Assembly (NCBI GenBank): GCA_023666425.1
Contig: JAMPCA010000001.1
Location: 551,692-615,691 of the forward strand
Direction: 5' to 3'
DNA length: 64,000 nt
From: Muribaculaceae bacterium
GTDB taxonomy: Bacteria > Bacillota > Clostridia > Lachnospirales > Lachnospiraceae
How positions within the stretch are numbered: the first letter of the stretch is position 1; each line of letters opens with the position of its first letter. The position numbers and the translations under genes were made by a program. A model generated the notes under the pieces. It was given only the letters and a program-made list of their open reading frames with translations, was not told where the DNA came from and did no database searches. This document shows positions 1 to 7,237 of the stretch, piece by piece.

Positions 1-14
1 AGTTTATATTTACA

Positions 15-52
15 AACTATTCGAAAAACTATGTAGTGTTTTGCGAATAGTT
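15..52 (-). repeat. Inverted repeat in presumed 5' leader
   Basis: The 9-bp arms AACTATTCG (15-23) and CGAATAGTT (44-52) are perfect complements, and the inner bases also pair with few mismatches. No T-run follows, so it is more likely a leader hairpin than a terminator. Bases 1-155 hold no gene that I can see. Confidence 0.5.
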
Positions 53-67
53 CCTATCGTTAGTCTT

Positions 68-96
68 ATACTACCACTCCGCGTTCTTTACGTCAA
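68..96 (-). promoter_or_regulatory. Sigma-A-like promoter reading off the left edge
   Basis: On the minus strand the -35 box TTGACG (91-96) and the -10 box TAGTAT (68-73) are separated by exactly 17 bp. The start of transcription would fall near base 61, so it serves a minus-strand gene outside the window. The hairpin at 15-52 would lie in its 5' leader. Confidence 0.55.
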
Positions 97-155
97 CCGA
101 TTGTTCGAAGTTTGTGAAAACTTTCGTTAGATCTTGTATCATTGTGCTAAAATTT

Positions 156-605
156 TTATGTCAGCGTCTCAGAATCCAGAACAATGGTAAACGGTCCATC
201 GTTACAAAGTGAAATCTGCATATTGGCGCCGAAAATACCGGTCTGGACATTTGAAATGGATTTCCTGCATTCACAGATGATATACTCATACAAGGAATTT
301 GCAAGCTCCGGTGTGCCGGCATCCGTAAAGGACGGCCGATTTCCTTTTCTGCAGTTTGCATACAGGGTGAACTGTGAAATCAACAGTAATGAGCCATTTA
401 CATCGGCAAGGGAAAGATTCGTTTTTCCCTCTTCATCCTTAAAAATACGCATATTCAGCAGCTTGCGAAGCATTTTATCAGCAATTTGCTCTGTGTCAGT
501 CTGGGAAACTCCGATAAACACACAAAAACCTTTGGCGATTTCGCCGGTAATAGTTCCCTCCACCTCACATTTTGCAGATGTGACCCTTTGAATTACAAAA
601 CGCAT
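156..605 (-). CDS. dtd: D-aminoacyl-tRNA deacylase
   Basis: This 149-aa protein has the full length of the DTD family, which hydrolyses D-amino acids wrongly attached to tRNA in the cytoplasm and also clears glycine from tRNA-Ala. The two family signatures are present: SQFTLYA near residues 77-83 and NDGPFT near residues 134-139; the second carries the Gly-cisPro pair that rejects L-amino acids, here followed by Phe rather than the usual Val. Translation starts at the ATG preceded by AGGAGAG. The gene is divergent from the TtcA-like gene; a TATAAT-like box (641-646) is upstream but has no good -35 partner. No terminator is visible after the stop. Confidence 0.93.
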   Translation of the reverse strand: MRFVIQRVTSAKCEVEGTITGEIAKGFCVFIGVSQTDTEQIADKMLRKLLNMRIFKDEEGKTNLSLADVNGSLLLISQFTLYANCRKGNRPSFTDAGTPELANSLYEYIICECRKSISNVQTGIFGANMQISLCNDGPFTIVLDSETLT

Positions 606-732
606 AGATCTTCTCTCCTGTTCCTTTTATGTTAGGAAGAATTATATCATAAACAGCTGTATTTTGCACTATATTAGGGCTGGTTTCCGATAGGAAAATA
701 CTATATAATGGAAGTATTGATGGAGGAAATGC

Positions 733-1455
733 ATGAAATTACAACAGTTATACAGTTTGGTTCGGCAGGCTGTGCAGGATTACCGAATGATTGAGGAGGG
801 AGACCGGATCGCAATTGGTATTTCGGGAGGAAAAGACTCTCTTGCTCTTTTATATGCACTTGCCGGACTGCGCAGGTTCTATCCCATATCCTATGAGCTT
901 GTGGCAATTACTGTTGATCTGGGTTTTAAGGATATGGATTTTTCCAGGGTTCGCAAGCTGTGTGAGACGCTGCATGTAGAGTATCATATTGTAACCACGA
1001 ACATTGGCAGAATCGTTTTTGAGGAGAAAAAAGACTCCTCCCACTGCTCTCTCTGTGCAAAAATGCGAAAGGGAGCCCTAAATCAGAGGGCGCTTGCGCT
1101 TGGCTGCAATAAGATTGCTTATGCCCATCACAAGGATGATATGGTAGAGACCGCTCTTCTATCCCTTTTCTATGAAGGGCGTTTCTACTGCTTTCCTCCA
1201 GTGACACGCCTGGAACACACAGGGCTTACGGTCATACGGCCGCTCATGTATGTCCGTGAATGCGAGGTACTGGGATTTTTGCACAAATATGAACTGCCAG
1301 TCGTGAACAACTCTTGTCCCGCAGATAGAGCCAGCAAACGCTCTTATATAAAACAAACGTTCCGCCAGCTTATGAAGGATAATCCGGAAATCAAAAAACA
1401 TGTATTTCATGCAATACAAGAGGCGGAACTCCCAGACTGGCCGGATAAAATTTAA
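733..1455 (+). CDS. ttcA: TtcA-family tRNA 2-thiocytidine synthetase
   Basis: The 240-aa protein is a PP-loop ATPase with SGGKDS at residues 31-36, which activates tRNA for sulfur transfer. It has the three cysteines expected of an iron-sulfur TtcA/TtuA-type enzyme: C105-x-x-C108 and C195 (in NNSCPAD). E. coli TtcA modifies cytidine 32 of tRNA; whether this shorter clostridial relative does the same is inferred from the family. The ATG follows GGAGGAAATGC. The recombinase gene starts 18 bp after its stop and may be co-transcribed. A TATAAT box lies at 704-709, but the -35 region is poor. Confidence 0.82.
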   Translation: MKLQQLYSLVRQAVQDYRMIEEGDRIAIGISGGKDSLALLYALAGLRRFYPISYELVAITVDLGFKDMDFSRVRKLCETLHVEYHIVTTNIGRIVFEEKKDSSHCSLCAKMRKGALNQRALALGCNKIAYAHHKDDMVETALLSLFYEGRFYCFPPVTRLEHTGLTVIRPLMYVRECEVLGFLHKYELPVVNNSCPADRASKRSYIKQTFRQLMKDNPEIKKHVFHAIQEAELPDWPDKI

Positions 1456-1473
1456 TGCAGCGAGGATGATAGA

Positions 1474-2526
1474 ATGAAAAGAGAAAAAGCATATTATGAA
1501 AACGTAAATATGGACAATGAGTTAAAACTGAGGCATCAGATTGCTCTGCTCCCTACTTTTTGCAAACAGTTTTTTATTGGAATTGAGCCGACAACTGCAT
1601 CCCGGACAAGAATTGCCTACGCCTATGATCTGGGATGTTTTTTTGATTACCTGCACGAAAATAATCCAATCTGCAAAAAACTGGATATCCGGGAGTTTCC
1701 TCTCTCACTGCTCGATCAGTTGACGCCCATGGATATTGAGGAATATTTATATTATTTAAAGCTCTATGAGAAGGATGGAGAGGTTCACACCAACGACGAG
1801 AGGGGCATTAAGCGTAAGCTCGCCTCCCTTCGCACCTTCTATAATTATTTCTTTAAGAACGAGCTCATAGACACAAACCCGGCGGTCAAGGTCGATATGC
1901 CCAAAATACATGACAAGACGATCATACGCCTTGATGTAGATGAGGTCGCCCGCCTGCTGGATGAGGTGGAATCCGGCGAAAGTCTGACGGAGAGACAGCG
2001 AAAATACCATGAGCGAACCAAAACACGCGATCTCGCAATCCTTACTCTCCTGCTGGGAACAGGTATACGCGTGTCCGAATGTGTCGGCTTAGATTTAACA
2101 GATGTGGATTTCAAAAACAATGGGATTAAGATTCACCGCAAGGGAGGCGCCGAGGTGATTGTATATTTTGGAGACGAGGTAGCGGAGGCTGTAGAAAACT
2201 ATATGATTCTGCGGCGGGATATCGTCCCGGTGGAGGGACACAGCAATGCCCTCTTTCTTTCCATGCAAAATAGAAGAATTACCGTGCGTGCGGTCGAAAA
2301 TCTCACAAAAAAATATGCAAAGCTTGTGACGAATCTAAAAAATATTACCCCCCACAAGCTGCGGAGTACTTATGGCACCAGTCTCTACAGAGAGACGGGG
2401 GATATCTATCTGGTGGCGGACGTTCTCGGACATAAGGATGTCAATACCACGCGAAAGCACTACGCCGCCATTGAAGACGACCGGCGGCGTGAGGCGGCAA
2501 AACATGTACATCTGCGGGAAGATTAG
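1474..2526 (+). CDS. Tyrosine recombinase, XerS-like single-chain type
   Basis: This 350-aa protein is a site-specific tyrosine recombinase. An N-terminal core-binding domain (about residues 10-150) is followed by a catalytic domain with all the expected residues: Arg in GTGIRVSE, Lys in HRKGG, TPHKLR as the H/K-x-x-R box, LGHKD, and the nucleophile Tyr in KHYAAIEDD. Length and layout resemble XerS of streptococci, which works alone at dif, more than the 300-aa XerC/XerD pair. It is not next to integrative-element genes, which favours a housekeeping chromosome-dimer role, although an old integrase cannot be excluded. The SD GAGGATGATAG precedes the ATG. Its stop overlaps the stop of the convergent acyltransferase gene. 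Confidence 0.85.
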   Translation: MKREKAYYENVNMDNELKLRHQIALLPTFCKQFFIGIEPTTASRTRIAYAYDLGCFFDYLHENNPICKKLDIREFPLSLLDQLTPMDIEEYLYYLKLYEKDGEVHTNDERGIKRKLASLRTFYNYFFKNELIDTNPAVKVDMPKIHDKTIIRLDVDEVARLLDEVESGESLTERQRKYHERTKTRDLAILTLLLGTGIRVSECVGLDLTDVDFKNNGIKIHRKGGAEVIVYFGDEVAEAVENYMILRRDIVPVEGHSNALFLSMQNRRITVRAVENLTKKYAKLVTNLKNITPHKLRSTYGTSLYRETGDIYLVADVLGHKDVNTTRKHYAAIEDDRRREAAKHVHLRED

Positions 2527-3251
2527 TCAGAGGCCTCCGGCTGGATTTCGTTGATTTTCTCCTGAATCCGCTCTTTGACCAGTGCCGCAAGCTCCTGCGT
2601 CTTCATGTTTTTGTATTCATCATAGGTAATTGGTTTTAAGTAATGTACCTGCGTAGTAATCGGGCCGATATGAAAGCTGTTGAATACCTTGTAAGAGTCA
2701 ATCAGTGCAATTGGCACAATCGGAGCCTTGGACTTTAACGCAATCTTAAAGCTGCCAGCCTTGAAATCACAGACGGCATTTCGGTTATTAAATTTATATC
2801 CGCCTTCGGGGAATAAAATGTAGCGTTTTCCCTCGGCAACCTCCCTCGCGACCTGTGTGATCACCGTGATTCCCTGGCGTGGATTATCCTTTTCCAGGCG
2901 TTTGGCCTGCACCAGATCACAGAATTCCCTCACAAGAATCGTGTGGGACTTGCGCTTATCCATCACAAAAGAACAGGGTTTCTTATGGGTATACATGATG
3001 CCGAGCACATCGTATTTTCCCTGATGGTTCGGATACATCATATATCCCCCCTCTTCCGGAAGATTCTCCAGACCGTAAGCCTCTGTCGTAATCTTTCCCG
3101 TCTTATTCATCAGATAAATCACATGGTGAACAAGGGCATATCTCTGCTCCACGGTGTAGCGCTCCGGGTGATCTGCCCGTTTTCTCATTTTCGGAATCAT
3201 ATATGGCGCCCGGTGTAAATTCATAAAAATCACATAAAACAATTTTAACAT
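2523..3251 (-). CDS. 1-acylglycerol-3-phosphate acyltransferase-like (PlsC family)
   Basis: The protein (243 aa from the chosen start) belongs to the membrane-associated acyltransferases that add the second acyl chain in phospholipid synthesis. It has the catalytic H-x4-D box in NHQGKYD, preceded by PEEGGYMMYP, and the substrate box LFPEGGYK. The N-terminus is hydrophobic, consistent with membrane attachment. The ATG at 3251 is preceded by GGGGAGAGA at good distance; an upstream in-frame ATG would add 17 residues but has no such site. The gene stands alone, convergent with the recombinase gene, and overlaps it by 4 bp. The substrate is not fixed by sequence alone. Confidence 0.83.
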   Translation of the reverse strand: MLKLFYVIFMNLHRAPYMIPKMRKRADHPERYTVEQRYALVHHVIYLMNKTGKITTEAYGLENLPEEGGYMMYPNHQGKYDVLGIMYTHKKPCSFVMDKRKSHTILVREFCDLVQAKRLEKDNPRQGITVITQVAREVAEGKRYILFPEGGYKFNNRNAVCDFKAGSFKIALKSKAPIVPIALIDSYKVFNSFHIGPITTQVHYLKPITYDEYKNMKTQELAALVKERIQEKINEIQPEASD

Positions 3252-3349
3252 ACTAATCTCTCCCCATATAGGGATTATAATGCAAATGCTTTTATTTTTC
3301 AACTTTCCTTATGAGAAGATTATTCGTATTTTCTAAAAATAATATGCGC

Positions 3350-3727
3350 CTACTTCTCTTCCGCCGAATAATAGGGAACAACGATGTATGCATCCCGGTG
3401 AATCTGCCCGTCCGACAGTCCGTTCAGCTCACTGACTTCACGGATGAAGGTCTCCCTGTCCATAACGTCATCTACCGTATAGGTGTCTGCAAGATCCCAG
3501 AGGGTATCTCCCTTCTCAAGGCGGATACTTGTATAATACTTGTGCAAAGTCTCTCCCCTGCCGGAATTCGCCAGTGTCCGGATGCTGCCTCCGAGAAGAA
3601 TGGTAAGACAGACAAAAATAAGAACAGCCAGCGCAAGCATCTGCTTTTGAACCTGTAAAGCACGGGCACGCTTTTTTAAGCGGTAGTTTGCTCTCTGTGA
3701 AATCGCAGAATTATATCCTCTCTTCAT
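3350..3727 (-). CDS. LysM membrane protein, YneA-like SOS cell-division suppressor
   Basis: This 125-aa protein has a basic N-terminal tail, one membrane segment (about residues 30-50) and an external LysM-type domain beginning around YYTSIRLEKGDTLWDLAD. That is the architecture of YneA of Bacillus, which blocks septation during the SOS response. The identification is strengthened by the LexA-type operators in its promoter. GGGAGG sits 6 bp before the ATG at 3727, so I prefer that start to the ATG two codons upstream. lexA itself, the usual divergent neighbour of yneA, is not here. The sequence is short and divergent, so the function rests on architecture plus regulation. Confidence 0.75.
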   Translation of the reverse strand: MKRGYNSAISQRANYRLKKRARALQVQKQMLALAVLIFVCLTILLGGSIRTLANSGRGETLHKYYTSIRLEKGDTLWDLADTYTVDDVMDRETFIREVSELNGLSDGQIHRDAYIVVPYYSAEEK

Positions 3728-3757
3728 ATCCATCCTCCCATGTATAACCTACAATCC

Positions 3758-3820
3758 GAACGCTTATTCTGAACAACTGTTCGTTATATATACTATAACC
3801 TGTGAACAAATGTTTGTCAA
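3758..3820 (-). promoter_or_regulatory. SOS promoter with LexA-type operators
   Basis: The minus strand carries TTGACA (3815-3820), 17 bp, then TATAGT (3792-3797). GAACAACTGTTC at 3771-3782 is a perfect GAAC-N4-GTTC palindrome at the likely start of transcription. GAACAAATGTTT (3804-3815) overlaps the -35/spacer and differs by one base. A third weaker copy, GAACGCTTATTC, is at 3758-3769. Confidence 0.78.
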
Positions 3821-3911
3821 GAACATATTTTCGAATTCTGGTTATTTTATGAAAGGAGTCTTTTGCTTCATGCATATGACATTTTTATCATGTACATAGA
3901 AAATACGATAA

Positions 3912-3941
3912 CCGCCCCGCAATTTCACCATTGCGGGGCGG
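3912..3941 (-). terminator. Terminator-like hairpin after cotJC
   Basis: There is a 12-bp perfect stem (3912-3923 with 3930-3941) and a 6-nt loop. The tail on the minus strand is only moderately T-rich (TTATCGTATTTTC), so termination may be partial. Confidence 0.65.
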
Positions 3942-3962
3942 ACTCTTTTCTGCAGGCAGAAC

Positions 3963-4571
3963 TTATTTATTACAGAAGCAGTCGAAGTCAGGATTAAATG
4001 CATAGAAGTTCTTACTGTCCAGATCCTCCTGCACCATTCGAAGCGCTTCGCCGAAACGCTGAAAATGCACGATTTCCCTCTCACGCAGGAAGCGGATCGG
4101 GTCTGCCACCTCATGGTCGGTCGCGAGACGCAGAATATTGTCATAGGTCTTTCTGGCCTTCTGCTCCGCCGCAAGATCCTCCACAAGGTCTGCGATGGCA
4201 TCGCCGCTGGACTGGAACTCGCAGGCATTGAACGGGATACCGCCTGCCGCCTGCGGCCAGATTCCCGCGGTGTGGTCGATATAGTAGGGGGCAAAGCCGG
4301 CAGCCTCCAGTTCCTGCGCGCTTAAGCCCTTCGTCAGCTGACGCACGATGGCGCCGATCATCTCAAAGTGGGCAAGCTCCTCCGTACCAATATCGGTCAA
4401 AAGTCCGGCTACTCTCGCATTATAAGTGGAAAAGCGCTGGGACAGATAACGGGTGGAGGCGGAAAGCTCTCCGTCCGGCCCGCCATACTGACTGATAATA
4501 TAGGAGGCCAGCTTGGCGTTTGGCGTTGTAATATTAACCGGATACTCTAATCGTTTTTCATAACTCCACAT
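3963..4571 (-). CDS. cotJC: Spore coat protein CotJC, manganese-catalase-like
   Basis: This 202-aa protein matches CotJC of the spore coat, a ferritin-fold relative of manganese catalases. Helix segments carry the metal ligands, including EELAHFE (about residues 65-71), AAEQKARKTYDNI (about residues 140-152) and EREIVHFQRF (about residues 169-178). In Bacillus the cotJ operon is made in the mother cell under sigma-E, and CotJA and CotJC depend on each other for assembly into the coat. It is the last gene of cotJABC, starting 3 bp after the cotJB stop. The ATG is preceded by GGAAGGAGGAAG. It probably protects spores from peroxide, but activity is not shown by sequence. Confidence 0.93.
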   Translation of the reverse strand: MWSYEKRLEYPVNITTPNAKLASYIISQYGGPDGELSASTRYLSQRFSTYNARVAGLLTDIGTEELAHFEMIGAIVRQLTKGLSAQELEAAGFAPYYIDHTAGIWPQAAGGIPFNACEFQSSGDAIADLVEDLAAEQKARKTYDNILRLATDHEVADPIRFLREREIVHFQRFGEALRMVQEDLDSKNFYAFNPDFDCFCNK

Positions 4572-4574
4572 AGA

Positions 4575-4883
4575 CTATCTTCCTCCTTCCCACGGCATCG
4601 GCGCCGTATTCCAGTCCCACTCCGCAAGAGGCCCGCCAGAGAAGGCGTTTAACTGGCAAAAACGCTCCTCATAGACTCTTTTGGCGGAATTATAGAGTTC
4701 TGTGCACTGATTAAAGTATTCGAGTGCTTCCTGATCCTTCGGATGTGTGTCCATATACAGAAGCATATCGTAAGCGCAAAAGCCCAGCATAGACACCCAC
4801 TCAAAAAGCTCCCTCTGGTTCATTCTCATCTCACAGTTCGCCTGCGTGTTCTGCTGATTCATCATGTTCTGCTGATTCATCAT
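4575..4883 (-). CDS. cotJB: Spore coat protein CotJB
   Basis: This 102-aa protein has the CotJB pattern: LFEWVSMLGFCAYDMLLYMDTHP followed by a helical region and a Trp/Pro-rich end (WDWNTAPMPWEGG). It is needed for normal coat assembly together with CotJA and CotJC. The N-terminus contains a direct repeat of MMNQQN (residues 1-6 and 7-12), encoded by a short tandem DNA duplication; this is not conserved in the family as far as I know. GGGAGG precedes the start, and the ATG overlaps the cotJA stop by 4 bp, suggesting translational coupling. Confidence 0.9.
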   Translation of the reverse strand: MMNQQNMMNQQNTQANCEMRMNQRELFEWVSMLGFCAYDMLLYMDTHPKDQEALEYFNQCTELYNSAKRVYEERFCQLNAFSGGPLAEWDWNTAPMPWEGGR

Positions 4884-5086
4884 CTTCTTCTACCTCCCCT
4901 GCACCTTCCGGTAAATGGCATATCTAATTCGGGGAAAATGGTCCCTGCCATCAGCGCACGCTTCGGGTCATAGGTCTGTCCGAAGGTCTGCCAGGGCACA
5001 TAGGCCATGCCCACTACCCAGTTTGCGCAATCATCGTTATCGCCAGTCCTGCCACGGCCTGTCATATTCATGTCGCAATCCATCAT
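4880..5086 (-). CDS. cotJA: Spore coat protein CotJA
   Basis: This 68-aa protein ends in the typical CotJA core YVPWQTFGQTYDPKRALMAGTIFPELDMPF, followed by a short Arg/Gly tail. The N-terminal 25 residues are Asp/Asn-rich and variable. It is the first gene of the coat operon, and cotJB overlaps its stop. The ribosome site is weak (AAAGGA about 12 bp before the ATG). I could not settle on a sigma-E promoter: CATATGAT about 45 bp upstream resembles a sigma-E -10 element, but no matching -35 is obvious. Confidence 0.88.
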   Translation of the reverse strand: MMDCDMNMTGRGRTGDNDDCANWVVGMAYVPWQTFGQTYDPKRALMAGTIFPELDMPFTGRCRGGRRR

Positions 5087-5150
5087 ATTCTGATATATTC
5101 CTTTCTTTGTTTATACAATATATCATATGAAGAATTTCCCCGCAGGGTTC

Positions 5151-5181
5151 AAAAAAAGCGTCTCTGCTTTTACAGAGACGC
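5151..5181 (-). terminator. Rho-independent terminator of the four-gene cluster
   Basis: The perfect 9-bp stem GCGTCTCTG/CAGAGACGC (5158-5166 with 5173-5181) is followed on the minus strand by seven T (5151-5157). The stem overlaps the last codons of the coiled-coil gene, whose stop is at 5170-5172. Confidence 0.88.
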
Positions 5182-6408
5182 GTTGATTTCTTCAAGCTTT
5201 CTTATAATCTGCTGTACCTGCGGGCCGTTACTGTCCAGTTGGTTCACCTGACCCATGACCTCCTTTTTCATGTCGGTAATCGTATTGATATTGTATTCGA
5301 TTCTCGCCCGAAGCTTTTGCCTGCGGGTGAGAAGGTCATGCTTGAGTTCTACCATCTCCCGGGGATCAAGGATGGCATTGGCATGGCTTGCCCATATCTT
5401 TGCATCATAAAAATGCGCCTCCTGCAGCGTGAGCACAAGCTCTCTGGTATAGTGATCCAGATTGTCGTTATTGCGCCGGAATTTTTCCCTCTCCCGCATC
5501 TCCTGCTGGTAAAGCTCAAACATATAAGCCAGATCCCGGGAATTCTTTGTGTGATATTTCTCACAGGTGTAATCCACGGCATTTTTAATGTTGACATACT
5601 TGATCTTCACATGATTTTCCAGAGTGATGGCGTGGTTCCGGTTTACGTCCGCCTGCCGGATCTCCTTTCCCGCATCCTGGTAACGGACAAGGAGAAAAAC
5701 GCCAAGAATCGCCGCAAGTCCGGTGCCGAGCAGCATGGGAATCTGGGTGTTCTGTTTCAGGACAAGTGTAAGGATAAGCAAAAACGCCTCTAAGGTGGCA
5801 TAAATGACCAAAAGATACACCGAAAGACGGCGTATGGTCTTTTGCTGTTCTTTTCCCTCGGATTTCTGCATGGCCCACTGGAGCTTTTCTCCCTCCAGAT
5901 AGCTCATATCCTTCCTGATGGCGTCCAGATAGGTCTCGTTGGATTTGAGACGCTTGATCACACCCGGAAGCTGTGTCTCCTCCGCCTGGAGCTGGGCAAA
6001 CTGTGTATCCGGCAGATGGCGTTCCGTTTTTAAAAAATCTGTGCGTTCCTGCTCCAGACTGACCATATGGGTCGCGCACTCCACGAGAGGAGCCTTCTCC
6101 TCCGCAGTCATATTTTCGATGGTCTGAATATCGTTCAGATAATTTGTCACAATCTGATACTCTGCGCGGGTATCCTCCAGCTCCCGGGAGATATCAATCA
6201 TCTGCTCGCACAGAGCGATTACATCATGCCCGGCATCGATGCTCTTTTTTGTGCGGGGGCGCGGCGTCTCGCGCGCCTGCTTCACCTGCTTCTTTTCTTT
6301 CTCCTCCTCCAGCTGGGCATAGTGGGTGCCTGCTGCCTCCTCGCGGTATTCCTCCCGCTCGTATTTATTTTTGCGTCTGCTTCGAAATAGTCTCTCTAAT
6401 AGCTTCAT
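5170..6408 (-). CDS. Coiled-coil protein with two membrane segments, unknown function
   Basis: I do not recognise the function. The 412-aa protein starts with a very basic and charged segment (residues 1-55), then a long predicted coiled coil (about 60-190). Two adjacent hydrophobic helices follow (about 195-217 and 223-241), with a short loop between them, and then a second long charged helical region (about 245-412) with a HYTRELVLTLQEAHFYDAKIW stretch. Both helical arms probably face the cytoplasm, since the membrane hairpin returns the chain to the same side. It is the last gene of the cluster starting at 12016 and begins 3 bp after the preceding stop, so it may be the membrane anchor for the soluble partners. 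There is no enzyme motif. Confidence 0.8.
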   Translation of the reverse strand: MKLLERLFRSRRKNKYEREEYREEAAGTHYAQLEEEKEKKQVKQARETPRPRTKKSIDAGHDVIALCEQMIDISRELEDTRAEYQIVTNYLNDIQTIENMTAEEKAPLVECATHMVSLEQERTDFLKTERHLPDTQFAQLQAEETQLPGVIKRLKSNETYLDAIRKDMSYLEGEKLQWAMQKSEGKEQQKTIRRLSVYLLVIYATLEAFLLILTLVLKQNTQIPMLLGTGLAAILGVFLLVRYQDAGKEIRQADVNRNHAITLENHVKIKYVNIKNAVDYTCEKYHTKNSRDLAYMFELYQQEMREREKFRRNNDNLDHYTRELVLTLQEAHFYDAKIWASHANAILDPREMVELKHDLLTRRQKLRARIEYNINTITDMKKEVMGQVNQLDSNGPQVQQIIRKLEEINASL

Positions 6409-6411
6409 ATC

Positions 6412-7227
6412 CTACATCCTACAGTTTTTCCGATAGTCTTCCTTCCATGTGAAAATCAGCGCGGCAATTTCCTGCTTCGCCTGCCCTGCCTCTTTTTCCA
6501 TAATGCTCTTTAAACGCTCTTCAAAAGCGAGAGCCGTCTCTGTGCGGGAGGCGAGGGCAAATTCCTCCTTCAGCTGCTGCATTTCACTCTCGTCCAGATG
6601 GTGCTCCCCTGCCCTTTCGGCAAACTCCTCCCCGTTGTGCATACACAGACAGCACAGCAGCATTTCCCGGAGAGATTCCATGGACTGGTTTCTCTCGTAT
6701 GCCTGCCCGTAACAGTGAAGCGCCTCCCCGAAAAGAAACAGACGGGCGTAAGCCGTTCCAAGATTATGCCAGACTGTCCCCACGATGAGGGCGTTCTCGT
6801 TCTTCACTTCCTCCGACTCCAGCAGACGCTTGTATTCATAGATGCTGCTGATGTATTTTTCATTTTCCATGAGTCGGTCGGCTCTGAGCTTGCTGCACTC
6901 AAAATCCGTCTTTTCCTCCATCTGGTGAACCACCAGAAGGATTTCTTTGATCTCCTTTGGAGAATAATAGCAGGTATCCACCAGAAGCGTCTCGACAAAC
7001 TGCGAGAGGCTTTCGGCGCTCCGAAGCTTTTCTGCCAGTTTATAGAGCCCCATCTCCTGCTCCACCCAGGCGCAGAGTTCCTCGCTCTTAAAGGAGCTGT
7101 CTAAAAGATAAGTGTTGCCTGCAATATAATAACACAGCTCCTCCATGGAGTAAAGATTTACGCCCGCGCCCTCCACATAAAAGGGAAGGGCGGCAATCGG
7201 TTCATTGCATAATAATAGCTCTCCCAT
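6412..7227 (-). CDS. Helical-repeat (TPR-like) protein of unknown function
   Basis: This 271-aa protein appears entirely alpha-helical. A TPR-like segment lies around NALIVGTVWHNLGTAYARLFLFGEALHCYGQAY (about residues 145-180), preceded by a region typical of helical adaptor proteins. There are no catalytic motifs, signal peptide or membrane segments, so it is probably a cytoplasmic scaffold. The start at 7227 (MGELLLCNEP) has TAGGGGAA upstream and lies 10 bp after the stop of the actin-like gene; a longer reading into that gene is less likely. Its place between an actin-like ATPase and a membrane coiled-coil protein suggests that it bridges them. That is inference. Confidence 0.78.
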   Translation of the reverse strand: MGELLLCNEPIAALPFYVEGAGVNLYSMEELCYYIAGNTYLLDSSFKSEELCAWVEQEMGLYKLAEKLRSAESLSQFVETLLVDTCYYSPKEIKEILLVVHQMEEKTDFECSKLRADRLMENEKYISSIYEYKRLLESEEVKNENALIVGTVWHNLGTAYARLFLFGEALHCYGQAYERNQSMESLREMLLCCLCMHNGEEFAERAGEHHLDESEMQQLKEEFALASRTETALAFEERLKSIMEKEAGQAKQEIAALIFTWKEDYRKNCRM

Positions 7228-7237
7228 CGCGTTTCCC

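Noticed and set aside
1-60. Inverted repeat as a transposon end
   Set aside because: Only one copy is visible and it lies just downstream of a good promoter, so a leader hairpin explains it better.
1474-2526. Recombinase as integrase of a mobile element
   Set aside because: No excisionase, relaxase, phage gene, tRNA target or direct repeats nearby; neighbours are housekeeping genes. An XerS-like role is more likely.
5087-5150. Sigma-E promoter for cotJABC
   Set aside because: CATATGAT resembles a -10 element, but no -35 element sits 13-15 bp upstream, so I do not list it as a feature.
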